Of a DNA stretch of 41,873 bases, positions 7,338 through 14,491 are shown piece by piece. Numbering within the stretch: position 1 is the first letter of the stretch; the number at the start of each line of letters is the position of its first letter. Made by a program: the position numbers and the translations under genes. Below the pieces are notes generated by a model, which saw nothing but the letters and a program-made list of their open reading frames with translations, made no database searches and was not told the DNA's origin. Origin of the DNA: Fibrobacter sp. UBA4309 (lineage in GTDB: Bacteria; Fibrobacterota; Fibrobacteria; Fibrobacterales; Fibrobacteraceae); contig NZ_DGUN01000071.1 of the NCBI RefSeq assembly GCF_002395745.1, positions 1-41,873 on the forward strand, given 5' to 3'.

Positions 7338-8783
7338 TCATTTTTCAATTATTTCCCAATGCCCATTTTTATCGGCTCCTACACGCTTTATTAAACCATC
7401 CCTTTTTAAACCATTTAAATATCGTCGTAAGGTGGTTCTTGATATGTTCATCATCCTGCAAAGATCTTCATAACTTGAATCGGGATTATTCCTTATCAAT
7501 TCAAGAAGATTTACAGGGCCATTTACAGGGCCATTTACAGGGCCATTTACAGGGCCATTTGCGGTTTTCCGGCCTCTTTTCAAGCCATTTTTCTGGCCAC
7601 TCACCGGTTCACCATAATTCATATTTTTCAGGGTAAACGAAAAATTATGCGGTGTTGAGCTGATGTCAGGCAAATCCGATTCTTTATAACCCGGTTCACG
7701 CTTAACGGCATCAAGAATTTTTCTGAATCCGCTTCCCCGTCGTTCCATAAGTTCAAGCCTAGTCATAAAATCTGCAACAATAGGGTTTCGCCTTGTAGAA
7801 ATCACATCTTCAATGTTTTGATATTGAACGGGGATACAATCATACATTCCACCAGGGTTGGTTATCACAAGCCGGTCGTCAAAAATATCAATGTGAATTT
7901 CGCTGCCAATAACACTATAATCGCGGTGAACAAGTGCATTTACCAAAATTTCAAAAACTGCGCGTTCTGGATAGCTTTGTTTTTCTACTCTTGTAGCGGG
8001 AGCCTTATACCACATTTTTGCATTATGAATCTTTATAAATTCCTGACTAGCTGCAAGCAACTGTAAAATATTTCCGCTAAATTCTTTATCGTCCAAGGCG
8101 TCTACTGAGCTAGGGGCCTTTGTAAGTCCATTCCAACGCGTACAAAAAACTCTAGACTGTAATAGCGGACTAATGTCGGCAAAAAGAGTACCCGCATTCG
8201 TTAGAAAACCATCCTTGGTAATAAATCCAAAAGAACGGTAATCCGCGGAAGTCAAGTGTTTTCCGGTCCTATCCAAGTAATACGATGCTAAATACGTAAA
8301 GCTATAATCTCTCGCCTCGTATTCGGATTTCAATGTGTCCCAGGTTCTATTCGTTCCTTTAAGGATAAGCTCATGCAAAATAGGAGTGTCTGCCAAAACA
8401 GACGAAGAGCCTGCCCTTATGAAAGTAACCTTTGAAGAACCTTCATTTAGATAATACGGAGTATGCAAACCACCGGAAATTTTCAACAGAAGAATATCAT
8501 TGCCGTCCATTGCATCCGGTTCTAGAATAAATTCTGGAATAGGAGAGATTCGGTCTTTAATGCATTGGGTAATAAACTCTATTTCTCCCTGCATATTCTT
8601 TATAGGGAAATATTGACGACTTTCATCATCAATCCCAAAAACCAACGCTCCACCAATGCCATTGGCGAAGGCACAAACACTTTTGAGCCAATTTTTTGTT
8701 TTCTTGTGTTCAACTTCGCGTTTAAAATCGCATTCGGTATGTTCAAGCTTAAATTTACTCAGAGTCAGATTTTTCATTACCAT
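7338..8783 (-). CDS. AlbA_2 (Schlafen-type) domain regulator with ATPase-like and winged-helix parts
   Basis: A 481-aa protein (479 aa if the second ATG at 8777 is used; GAGGAG precedes both). Residues about 12-130 are an AlbA_2 domain (ECDFKRE, SVCAFANGIGGALVFGIDDE). The middle, about 310-430, matches the HATPase_c_4 region of these regulators (AVFEILVNALVHRDYSVIGS, ITNPGGM, RNPIVADFMTRLELMERRGSGFRKI). The C-terminus is a winged helix (YEDLCRMMNISRTTLRRYLNGLKRDGLI). Between them lies a NGPV tandem repeat. It probably binds DNA or nucleic acid; the target is unknown. Its base composition is much richer in A+T than the neighbours, suggesting transfer. Its ribosome site overlaps the stop of the gene at 8792, so the two form an operon. 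Confidence 0.82.
   Translation of the reverse strand: MVMKNLTLSKFKLEHTECDFKREVEHKKTKNWLKSVCAFANGIGGALVFGIDDESRQYFPIKNMQGEIEFITQCIKDRISPIPEFILEPDAMDGNDILLLKISGGLHTPYYLNEGSSKVTFIRAGSSSVLADTPILHELILKGTNRTWDTLKSEYEARDYSFTYLASYYLDRTGKHLTSADYRSFGFITKDGFLTNAGTLFADISPLLQSRVFCTRWNGLTKAPSSVDALDDKEFSGNILQLLAASQEFIKIHNAKMWYKAPATRVEKQSYPERAVFEILVNALVHRDYSVIGSEIHIDIFDDRLVITNPGGMYDCIPVQYQNIEDVISTRRNPIVADFMTRLELMERRGSGFRKILDAVKREPGYKESDLPDISSTPHNFSFTLKNMNYGEPVSGQKNGLKRGRKTANGPVNGPVNGPVNGPVNLLELIRNNPDSSYEDLCRMMNISRTTLRRYLNGLKRDGLIKRVGADKNGHWEIIEK
7511..7558. repeat. Four perfect 12-bp tandem repeats inside the AlbA_2 gene
   Basis: The unit TTACAGGGCCAT occurs four times without change and encodes repeated Asn-Gly-Pro-Val on the minus strand. 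Changes in copy number keep the frame and would alter the length of the linker before the winged helix. Confidence 0.95.
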
Positions 8784-8791
8784 CCCACTCC

Positions 8792-9277
8792 TCAAAAGCA
8801 TTCCACCCACTTGCCGCGGGCAACGGCGCGGGCGTGAATGGGGCCGAGCATCCGGCTGCCTTCCAGCGCCCAGAACACGAGGTAGCTCGACGCGAGGTCG
8901 ACCATGTGCATGCAGTACCTGGCGGTCGCAAGGTTGTGCCGTTCGCGGTTGAAGCACGACACCATTAGCAGGCGCCCGCTCTTCACGGCCTTCTTGCAGA
9001 AATCGGGCAGGGTATCCGGCAACTTGCACCCCATGAACCACACGGCAGAGCCGCCATATTTCAGAACAAGGTAAAGTATCTCGCATTCCGAGCGCGAATG
9101 GAACGTGCCGACAATGCACTTGCGCTGCCTCCCCTTCGCCACCGCCCACTGCTCCTTGACAATGCTCCCCACGCTATCCAGCTGCCGCGATGCGAAAACG
9201 CCGATGCGCGCATGCGGTTTCTGCAGCAGTTCCACATTGCCTATCGTGCGCATTCTGACCATTTCAAATTCCTTCAT
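8792..9277 (-). CDS. Small Rossmann-like protein, possibly DprA/SLOG-related
   Basis: A 161-aa soluble protein. AAAGGAG lies 6 bases before the ATG. The pattern is that of a short nucleotide-binding Rossmann fold: RIGVFASRQLDS near residue 24, KCIVGTFHSRSECEIL near 53, GRLLMVSCFNRERHNLATARYCMHMVDLASSYLVFWALEGS at about 100-140. The last block resembles the DprA segment where a conserved RNR-like helix precedes a strand and a small-residue loop. It is clearly shorter than DprA and lacks the DprA C-terminal domain. It is the first gene of a pair with the AlbA_2 regulator. The assignment is tentative; the function is unknown. Confidence 0.6.
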   Translation of the reverse strand: MKEFEMVRMRTIGNVELLQKPHARIGVFASRQLDSVGSIVKEQWAVAKGRQRKCIVGTFHSRSECEILYLVLKYGGSAVWFMGCKLPDTLPDFCKKAVKSGRLLMVSCFNRERHNLATARYCMHMVDLASSYLVFWALEGSRMLGPIHARAVARGKWVECF

Positions 9278-9316
9278 CTGTACTCCTTTTTTCGAGCATT
9301 TCCATTTTCACCGCAT

Positions 9317-9358
9317 AAAAAAAGACCGTCTCCGCGACAAACGCGGATAGACGATCTT
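9317..9358 (-). terminator. Terminator on the minus strand
   Basis: On the minus strand AGATCGTCT and AGACGGTCT-side arms close over CCGCG/CGCGG with loop TTTGT and are followed by a run of Ts. It would end transcripts of the 57-aa gene or of a short RNA starting near 9390. Confidence 0.7.
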
Positions 9359-9425
9359 ATAATACGGGGCCGGCCACCTGACCGGCTATCCTAAATATAC
9401 AAAAAATCCGGTCGGAGCGTTTTTC

Positions 9426-9599
9426 CTACCGATTCCAGCCGGAATGCCCCTCGCCGTAATAGAGGGCGGCATCTTCGGGCCCGAAGTCGTCGGCTACGGT
9501 ATCGCGCGGCGAAAGCCACCCGCGCATCTTCTTGATGCGGGCCTTGCGTTCCTCTGCGCGACGCTCTTCAATGTGTTTTTCGTCAAGTGAATCGGCCAT
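9426..9599 (-). CDS. 57-aa acidic/basic small protein, unknown function
   Basis: The minus-strand frame starting at ATG 9599 reads MADSLDEKHIEERRAEERK, continues with a basic helix (ARIKKMRGWLSP) and ends EGHSGWNR. The charged N-terminal half should be a long helix. Codon use resembles the neighbouring genes (GC-rich third positions). TATCTT (9613-9608) ends 8 bases before the start and there is no Shine-Dalgarno site, as in several other genes here. The start is only 49 bases from that of the divergent lyase-like gene. A terminator lies 68 bases past the stop. No family was recognised. Confidence 0.7.
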   Translation of the reverse strand: MADSLDEKHIEERRAEERKARIKKMRGWLSPRDTVADDFGPEDAALYYGEGHSGWNR

Positions 9600-9648
9600 A
9601 CATTAAAAAGATAGTTTAATGCCAGCCAAAAAAGATTATTTTAAAAAC

Positions 9649-10737
9649 ATGAGCGCAAAAATTCAGTACATCCTTTCTGCAGCAGTGTTCACTGCCGCGG
9701 CGACAATTTCTTTCGCACCGGCAGGCTACGCACAGACGGCATCCGACACCGTCTCGTTTGTGAACTTCGAAAACCGCAGCGTTGGCGTGTACGGCAATGC
9801 AGAAGCCAAGGAAGACTTCAAGCGCAACGACTACGACAAAAGCTGGTGGTACGCCATGGACAAGAACAATGGCGAAAACTCCAAGGTCGTGTACGATGGC
9901 GAGGAACACGGCAACGTACTGCAGCTCAAGTACCCGAAGGGCTGCGTAGGCCCGAATGACAACGATACGCCCGCCTGTGCCGCGCAAATCATCCAGCCCC
10001 TCGTGAAAACCGCCGACACCATGTGGAGCGCCTACGACATATTCTTCGAAGACGGATTCGAGTTCCAGCTGGGCGGCAAACTCCCCGGCCTATGCGGCGG
10101 CAAGTGCTACACCGGCAACGCCATGCCCGAAACCGGCGACGGCTGGAGCGCACGCATCATGTGGCGCAAAGACGGCAACGCCGTGCAGCTCATCTACTTC
10201 ATGGGGCAAAAATCCGTATACGGCGACGATTTCAAGTGGGATTTGAACGGCACCATCCTGCAAAAACAGTTCACCACCGGCACCTGGCACCGCATTGTGA
10301 ACAAAGTAAGAATGAACACCATCGCCTCTCCCGGCAACGGCGACAAGAACGGCCGCGTGCAGACTTGGTTAGACGGCGAACTCGTACTGGACGTGGATAC
10401 CCTCAGGCTCCGCGACTACGACACCGTGAAAGTCGACAAGTTCTACCTCTCCACATTCCACGGCGGAAGCAGCGCCGAATGGGCCCCCACCCACGACTGC
10501 TTTATCCGCTACGACAACTTCACCGTATCGACAGATTCCATCGCGGTAAAGACGGGCGCACCGGACACAACCGCCCCGGGCACCGACCGGATTACGCCGC
10601 GGGCACAAAACCGCGCCACAGTCGCCCCCGTTGAAACCTACCGCATCGACGGCACATTCGTAGGTCGCAAAATTACCCGCCCCGACGCCGCCACGCACCA
10701 GCACAGGAACGGGAAAAAAGTTAAGGTAGTGAAGTAA
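9649..10737 (+). CDS. Secreted polysaccharide-lyase-like protein (PL14-like)
   Basis: A 362-aa exported protein (372 aa if the upstream ATG at 9619 is used). The N-terminus MSAKIQYILSAAVF...APAGYAQT is a signal peptide with a cleavage site after AYA-type residues. The body matches the layout of family-14-like polysaccharide lyases: LGGKLPGLCGG, GWSARIMWRKDG, QFTTGTWHRIVNKVRMN, VQTWLDGELVLD and FYLSTFHGG are the conserved strands of that beta-jelly roll. Such enzymes cut uronate-containing polymers. The C-terminus after about residue 310 is a Pro/Thr linker followed by a short basic segment (YRIDGTFVGRK...KKVKVVK) resembling tails on other secreted Fibrobacter proteins. TATTTT ends 6 bases before the 9649 start and there is no ribosome site. 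Substrate is unknown. Confidence 0.7.
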   Translation: MSAKIQYILSAAVFTAAATISFAPAGYAQTASDTVSFVNFENRSVGVYGNAEAKEDFKRNDYDKSWWYAMDKNNGENSKVVYDGEEHGNVLQLKYPKGCVGPNDNDTPACAAQIIQPLVKTADTMWSAYDIFFEDGFEFQLGGKLPGLCGGKCYTGNAMPETGDGWSARIMWRKDGNAVQLIYFMGQKSVYGDDFKWDLNGTILQKQFTTGTWHRIVNKVRMNTIASPGNGDKNGRVQTWLDGELVLDVDTLRLRDYDTVKVDKFYLSTFHGGSSAEWAPTHDCFIRYDNFTVSTDSIAVKTGAPDTTAPGTDRITPRAQNRATVAPVETYRIDGTFVGRKITRPDAATHQHRNGKKVKVVK

Positions 10738-10875
10738 CCCGATGTAAATTTTTTTATAGGTTATGGCGCTTTCAGACCGTTTTTCATGTGCACTGCATCA
10801 CATATCCACGATTTCAAAATTATTCATAGCTTACAGGGTAGTCTTTTTTGTAGGCATGTTTGTATTTTGTGGGAC

Positions 10876-10959
10876 ATGAACGCGCATGAATACATCATCG
10901 TCAAGCAAATCGTGCTGCTTATCACCGTAGCCGTCACTCTCGGCTTTATCTACGGCTAG
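10876..10959 (+). CDS. 27-aa single-pass membrane peptide
   Basis: MNAHEYIIVKQIVLLITVAV continues with TLGFIYG and then a TAG stop. The peptide has a polar N-terminus and about 18 consecutive apolar residues, a typical small membrane protein. TATTTT (10863-10868) ends 7 bases before the ATG, matching the start architecture of larger genes here. It lies 24 bases before a DUF3392-like membrane protein gene and could be cotranscribed with it. Reality as a gene rests on these two points only. Confidence 0.45.
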   Translation: MNAHEYIIVKQIVLLITVAVTLGFIYG

Positions 10960-10971
10960 TACGGCCTTTTA

Positions 10972-10983
10972 TATATTTGGTGC
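10972..10983 (+). promoter_or_regulatory. Promoter element abutting the DUF3392-like start
   Basis: TATATTTG then GTGC then the ATG. Transcription at the usual distance would begin on or next to the A of the start codon. Confidence 0.5.
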
Positions 10984-11307
10984 ATGCAGCCATACATACA
11001 CCAGTTTGCCAATTTCCTGCGCATCCACATGGATTCCATTTCCGTGGGCATCGTCGCGACACTGTTGATTATTTACGGCGGCTACATCAACAACTATTTC
11101 AAGAAGATAACCAGGAGCATCCCTTTCCTCGGACGTTTTGCGCTATTCGTGTTGCTCTGCAGCGCAGGTTACGCGTTCATGTCGTCGCAACTGGTAAAGC
11201 TCCTGAAGATGTTCCTGCGCGGCCAACCCGACCTCCCGCTCATCGGGATTATCGCAGGCGCATTCATCTTGCTCGCATTCTGCGCCCGCAGCGGCAAGGA
11301 CGTCTAA
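10984..11307 (+). CDS. DUF3392-like inner-membrane protein
   Basis: A 107-aa protein with three apparent membrane segments: about 18-40 (SVGIVATLLIIYGGYINNYF), 48-70 (LGRFALFVLLCSAGYAFMSS) and 83-100 (LIGIIAGAFILLAFCAR). The pattern ATLLIIYGGYIN, then FALFVLLCSAGYA, fits the DUF3392 family of unknown function. TATATT (10972-10977) ends 6 bases before the ATG, so the mRNA is probably leaderless. A cytoplasmic basic loop (KKITRS) separates the first two helices. Confidence 0.75.
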   Translation: MQPYIHQFANFLRIHMDSISVGIVATLLIIYGGYINNYFKKITRSIPFLGRFALFVLLCSAGYAFMSSQLVKLLKMFLRGQPDLPLIGIIAGAFILLAFCARSGKDV

Positions 11308-11366
11308 TAAAAAATGACCGTCGGCTCTATGCCAACGGCCAGCTATAAAAATCCGTCTACTAATGA

Positions 11367-12365
11367 TTAGTAGTTGATGGCGATGTAGAAGCTACCGGCG
11401 CCAAAGCGACGGTCAAAGCTGTCGAATCCGTCCCACAGGGCATCCCAGGCAAGGCCGACTTCCAGCTGCGTGGCGGAATTGCGGAAGAAGATAACGCCGA
11501 GTTCCGCGCCGGTGGCAAGGCCGATGGCAAAGTTTTCAGCGCTGTTGTCATAGTGGTCGTCCATCTGGATGCCGAGACCGAGGCCTGCACCGACAAACGG
11601 CGTGATGGTACCCGTGCTCGGGAACCAACGGCCACCGATAAGGAATGTTTCGTGCCACTGCCAATCATCGCTAAAGGAGATGTTCATGTTGTTCACGATG
11701 GTAATCGCGGCATTGGGAATGACTTCGAAAATGCGGGCGTAGTGGAATACGAAAGCCTTGTCCCAGCTGCGGTCGACATCGTAATGCTTGTGGCAGCTCT
11801 TGTCGTCTTCGCAGCGATCCTCGACATAGTCGTAGTTGTGCCATATGGCCATGCCCAAACCGTAGCTCACGTAGTTGCGGGTGGGGCGCTTGTGGGCAAA
11901 GTTGTCGTTCGGGTCGTCCGAGTCGGCCCTGCTGTTTTCGACAGGCACGACGTAGACATACTGGGGTTCTTCGCTAGAAGTCGGGGCCGGGGCATAGGCG
12001 GCGCTCTGCGGGGCTTCTTGCGAGAGGTTCGCGAGGGCCTGCTTCGTAGCGCCTTCGATAGCGACATCGAGTTCATCGATAGACGCGGCCTTCTGCTTGC
12101 CACTGCCGACTACAGAGCCGTTGCTCACCTGTTCGCAGACGACCACGATGGAACTGCCCATGGTCATGAGGCTCGTGCGCAGCTGCACATCGGCTTCGGA
12201 CTCGACGGGGGTATTGCCCGTCTGGCTCACCGCGGCTCGCAAGATGGACGAAACCATGTTGGGGGCTTCGGGAGAGAATTCCGCTCCGGTGGGAGGAAGG
12301 ACTTGGACATTGGCGGCCAAGGAAAAGGCCACCAGAGAAATAACGGCTGTAATAATCTTCTTCAT
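11367..12365 (-). CDS. Outer-membrane beta-barrel protein with N-terminal domain
   Basis: A 332-aa protein. MKKIITAVISLVAFSLAANV is a signal peptide. Residues about 25-125 form an alpha/beta region (SSILRAAVSQ, SSIVVVCEQVSNG, DELDVAIEGATKQALANLS) with a look of the CsgG/FlgO-like assembly domains. A Pro/Ser linker leads to a C-terminal barrel (YGLGMAIWHNY, FVHYARIFEVIPNAAITIVNN, ITPFVGAGLGLGIQ, LEVGLAWDALWDGF) ending FYIAINY, whose final aromatic fits outer-membrane insertion. It is divergent from murJ with only 34 bases between start codons. No specific function was recognised. Confidence 0.75.
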   Translation of the reverse strand: MKKIITAVISLVAFSLAANVQVLPPTGAEFSPEAPNMVSSILRAAVSQTGNTPVESEADVQLRTSLMTMGSSIVVVCEQVSNGSVVGSGKQKAASIDELDVAIEGATKQALANLSQEAPQSAAYAPAPTSSEEPQYVYVVPVENSRADSDDPNDNFAHKRPTRNYVSYGLGMAIWHNYDYVEDRCEDDKSCHKHYDVDRSWDKAFVFHYARIFEVIPNAAITIVNNMNISFSDDWQWHETFLIGGRWFPSTGTITPFVGAGLGLGIQMDDHYDNSAENFAIGLATGAELGVIFFRNSATQLEVGLAWDALWDGFDSFDRRFGAGSFYIAINY

Positions 12366-12399
12366 GCCCTCAAATATATATAATTACTACCTTTGACCT
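12366..12399. promoter_or_regulatory. Overlapping divergent promoters of the barrel protein and murJ
   Basis: On the minus strand TATATT (12378-12373) ends 7 bases before the barrel-protein ATG. On the plus strand TACCTTTG (12388-12395) leaves 4 bases before the murJ ATG. Neither gene has a Shine-Dalgarno site, so two near-leaderless promoters share 34 bases. Confidence 0.5.
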
Positions 12400-13992
12400 A
12401 TGAACAAAGCCGCCATTATCGTCGCCGTAAGCATGCTCCTGAGCCGCGTGCTCGGTATTTTCCGCGAAATGCTCCTGGCCCACGCCGCGGGCGTGTCGCT
12501 CGAAAAGAACGCGCTCGACCTCGCGTTCATGATTCCGGACATTCTGAACCATGTGGTGAGTACTGGATTCCTCTCGATTATCTTCATCCCGATTTTCACG
12601 GGCTACAAGGTGGCCGGCGACGAGAAAGGCGGATGGAAGTTCTTCAGCAACGTGTTGAACACGTTCGGGATTGCACTTTTGATTCTCGTAGTGCCCGCGT
12701 TCATCTGGATGAAGGAACTTTTGCAGCTGTTGACGGTCGACGGCGCCACGCCGGAACTTATCGAGCGCGCCACGTACTACGGCCGCATCATCTTGCCCGG
12801 CCAAGTGTTCATTTTCGTGGGCAGCATCCTTGTTGCCGTGCAGCACACCCGCAAGCAGTTCCTGATTCCCTCGCTCACGGGCCTCATCTACAACGTGGCG
12901 ATTGTCGCTGGCGGTGCGGCCGGGCTCGCGCTCGGTAAGTACACCGGCACGGACTTCGGCCTCGAAGGCTTCGCCTGGGGCGTGCCGGTGGGCGCCTTCA
13001 TCGGCTTTTTCGCACTGCAGATTTTCGGCGCCCGGCGTGGCGGCGTGCATTACGAGCTGCTGGTACAGCCGACTCATCCCGATATCGTGCGCTACTTCAA
13101 GATGATGCTCCCGATGTCTTTGGGCGTAGGTTCCATGTTCGGGCTCGAATTCATCATCCGTAGCTTTGGCGCGAATTTCGGCACCAGCGGTATTTCGAGC
13201 CTCAACTACGCCTACCGCGTCATGTACACGCTTGTCGCAGTCTTCGGATTTTCGGTATCGGTCACGAGCTACCCCGACATGGCGCGCCTCGTAAAAGAAG
13301 GCAACTTCGTAAGCCTCAACCAGAAAATCTGGAAAAGCCTCTCGCGCATGTTCTGCATCTTGATTCCGGCGGTCGTCGCCGTGTGGGCGCTGAGCTTCCC
13401 GGCGGTTCGCATCCTCTTCGAGCGCGGCGCCTTCCAGCGCGAAACTACCGAAGCCATTTCCGAAATACTCCGCTGGTACTTGCCCGTGAGCCTCGGGCTC
13501 TGCCTGCAGGCGGTGCTCGTACGCAGCTTCTACGCCTGCGAACGCATGTGGGTGCCCACGCTCCTCAACACCGGCATCTTCGCCGCGACTATTCCCGCGT
13601 ACATCGTGCTCGGCGCCCCCGAAGTGGGCCTTGGCATCAAGAGCGTACCCATCATCGGTGCCACGGGCGCCATACTGCAAGTGCTCTCGATGATTTTCAT
13701 GTGGGCGAAGAAGAACGGCACCGACGGCATGAAGGAAGCGCTTCTCAACATGTTCCGTGCGCTCGTCGCCTTCGGCATCATGATTGTGGCCGCCATCGGT
13801 CTCGACCACGTTTCTGGCGAGTTCGTGCGCAACGCAAGTTTCGTCGTCCTCGTCATATACGCCTGCGCCGCGGGCATCGGCCTCTTTACGCTCACGCTGA
13901 TTGTCCAGCGCTACCTCGGCAGCAAAGACGCTAAAGACATCTTGAACGAATTGCTCGGAAAAGTTCTCCGCAAACTGCACCTCGCAAGATAA
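12400..13992 (+). CDS. murJ: Lipid II flippase MurJ
   Basis: A 530-aa inner-membrane protein with about 14 membrane segments, which moves the peptidoglycan precursor lipid II to the periplasm. The N-terminus shows the family pattern (AAIIVAVSMLLSRVLGIFRE, ALDLAFMIPDILNHVVSTGFLS), and the central basic/polar helices (GFSVSVTSYPDMARLV, RILFERGAFQRETT) match MurJ, including the FERGAF motif. Length is normal. It converges with the lipoprotein gene at 13993: the stop codons are directly adjacent and no terminator lies between them. Confidence 0.93.
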   Translation: MNKAAIIVAVSMLLSRVLGIFREMLLAHAAGVSLEKNALDLAFMIPDILNHVVSTGFLSIIFIPIFTGYKVAGDEKGGWKFFSNVLNTFGIALLILVVPAFIWMKELLQLLTVDGATPELIERATYYGRIILPGQVFIFVGSILVAVQHTRKQFLIPSLTGLIYNVAIVAGGAAGLALGKYTGTDFGLEGFAWGVPVGAFIGFFALQIFGARRGGVHYELLVQPTHPDIVRYFKMMLPMSLGVGSMFGLEFIIRSFGANFGTSGISSLNYAYRVMYTLVAVFGFSVSVTSYPDMARLVKEGNFVSLNQKIWKSLSRMFCILIPAVVAVWALSFPAVRILFERGAFQRETTEAISEILRWYLPVSLGLCLQAVLVRSFYACERMWVPTLLNTGIFAATIPAYIVLGAPEVGLGIKSVPIIGATGAILQVLSMIFMWAKKNGTDGMKEALLNMFRALVAFGIMIVAAIGLDHVSGEFVRNASFVVLVIYACAAGIGLFTLTLIVQRYLGSKDAKDILNELLGKVLRKLHLAR

Positions 13993-14427
13993 TCATTTAC
14001 TCATATCGATGTTAACCGTATCGGGTTTCATGTGGGCTTCGTCTTTCGGGGGCATAGCCGACTCCGGAATTTCCGTAGAATATTCCGTCATGTCATCGTC
14101 TTTAAATCCGTTATACGTCCACTTGATAAAGCCAACGGTCCCGCCAACCACGGCTCCCGCCACGAAACCCACAGCCGCGACGCCTACACCAATCCAGACC
14201 GTCTTTCCAAGGTCTTCCTCGAACTGCTGCTCCTGCTCCGTCATATCGTCCTCATCCTTGTCCGACGAAGCCGCACCGGCCGCGACGAACACGACCATCC
14301 CGGGAACCGCGAGCGACGTTCCCGTATTCACAGCATAACGAACCACGGGATTCGGGTTCCTGCTCACGGCGCACCCGACAAGCGAGAATGCAAGTAAAAT
14401 GCATATGATTGACTTCAGGAACTTCAC
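13993..14427 (-). CDS. Lipoprotein of unknown function
   Basis: A 144-aa protein starting at GTG 14427. Lipoprotein signal FLKSIICILLAFSLVGC (lipobox LVGC). A first apolar stretch (TSLAVPGMVVFVAAGAA, about 37-53) and a glycine-rich membrane-like stretch (VWIGVGVAAVGFVAGAVVGGTVGF, about 76-99) are separated by an acidic segment (SDKDEDDMTEQEQQFEED). TATATT (14439-14434) ends 6 bases before the GTG, supporting that start and a leaderless mRNA. No family was recognised. Confidence 0.75.
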   Translation of the reverse strand: MKFLKSIICILLAFSLVGCAVSRNPNPVVRYAVNTGTSLAVPGMVVFVAAGAASSDKDEDDMTEQEQQFEEDLGKTVWIGVGVAAVGFVAGAVVGGTVGFIKWTYNGFKDDDMTEYSTEIPESAMPPKDEAHMKPDTVNIDMSK

Positions 14428-14433
14428 GCCCCA

Positions 14434-14439
14434 AATATA
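14434..14439 (-). promoter_or_regulatory. Promoter element abutting the GTG start at 14427
   Basis: TATATTTG then GGGC then GTG on the minus strand. It lies right after the terminator of the GH45 operon. Confidence 0.45.
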
Positions 14440-14444
14440 TAGAA

Positions 14445-14472
14445 AAAGCCCCGCGAACTTTCGCGGGGCTTT
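14445..14472 (-). terminator. Terminator of the GH45 tandem
   Basis: Perfect 13-bp arms AAAGCCCCGCGAA and TTCGCGGGGCTTT with a 2-base centre, followed on the minus strand by TTTTTC. Confidence 0.85.
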
Positions 14473-14491
14473 CGTACAAGCTTAAAGCAGA

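Noticed and set aside
7511..7558. CRISPR-like array
   Set aside because: The repeats are contiguous 12-mers without spacers inside a coding frame.
7338..9149. 603-aa version of the AlbA_2 frame
   Set aside because: The first 122 residues overlap the 161-aa gene in another frame and look random; the true start is at 8777 or 8783 behind GAGGAG.
12370..13980. 536-aa minus-strand frame opposite murJ
   Set aside because: Charged, repetitive translation with no fold pattern; murJ is certain.
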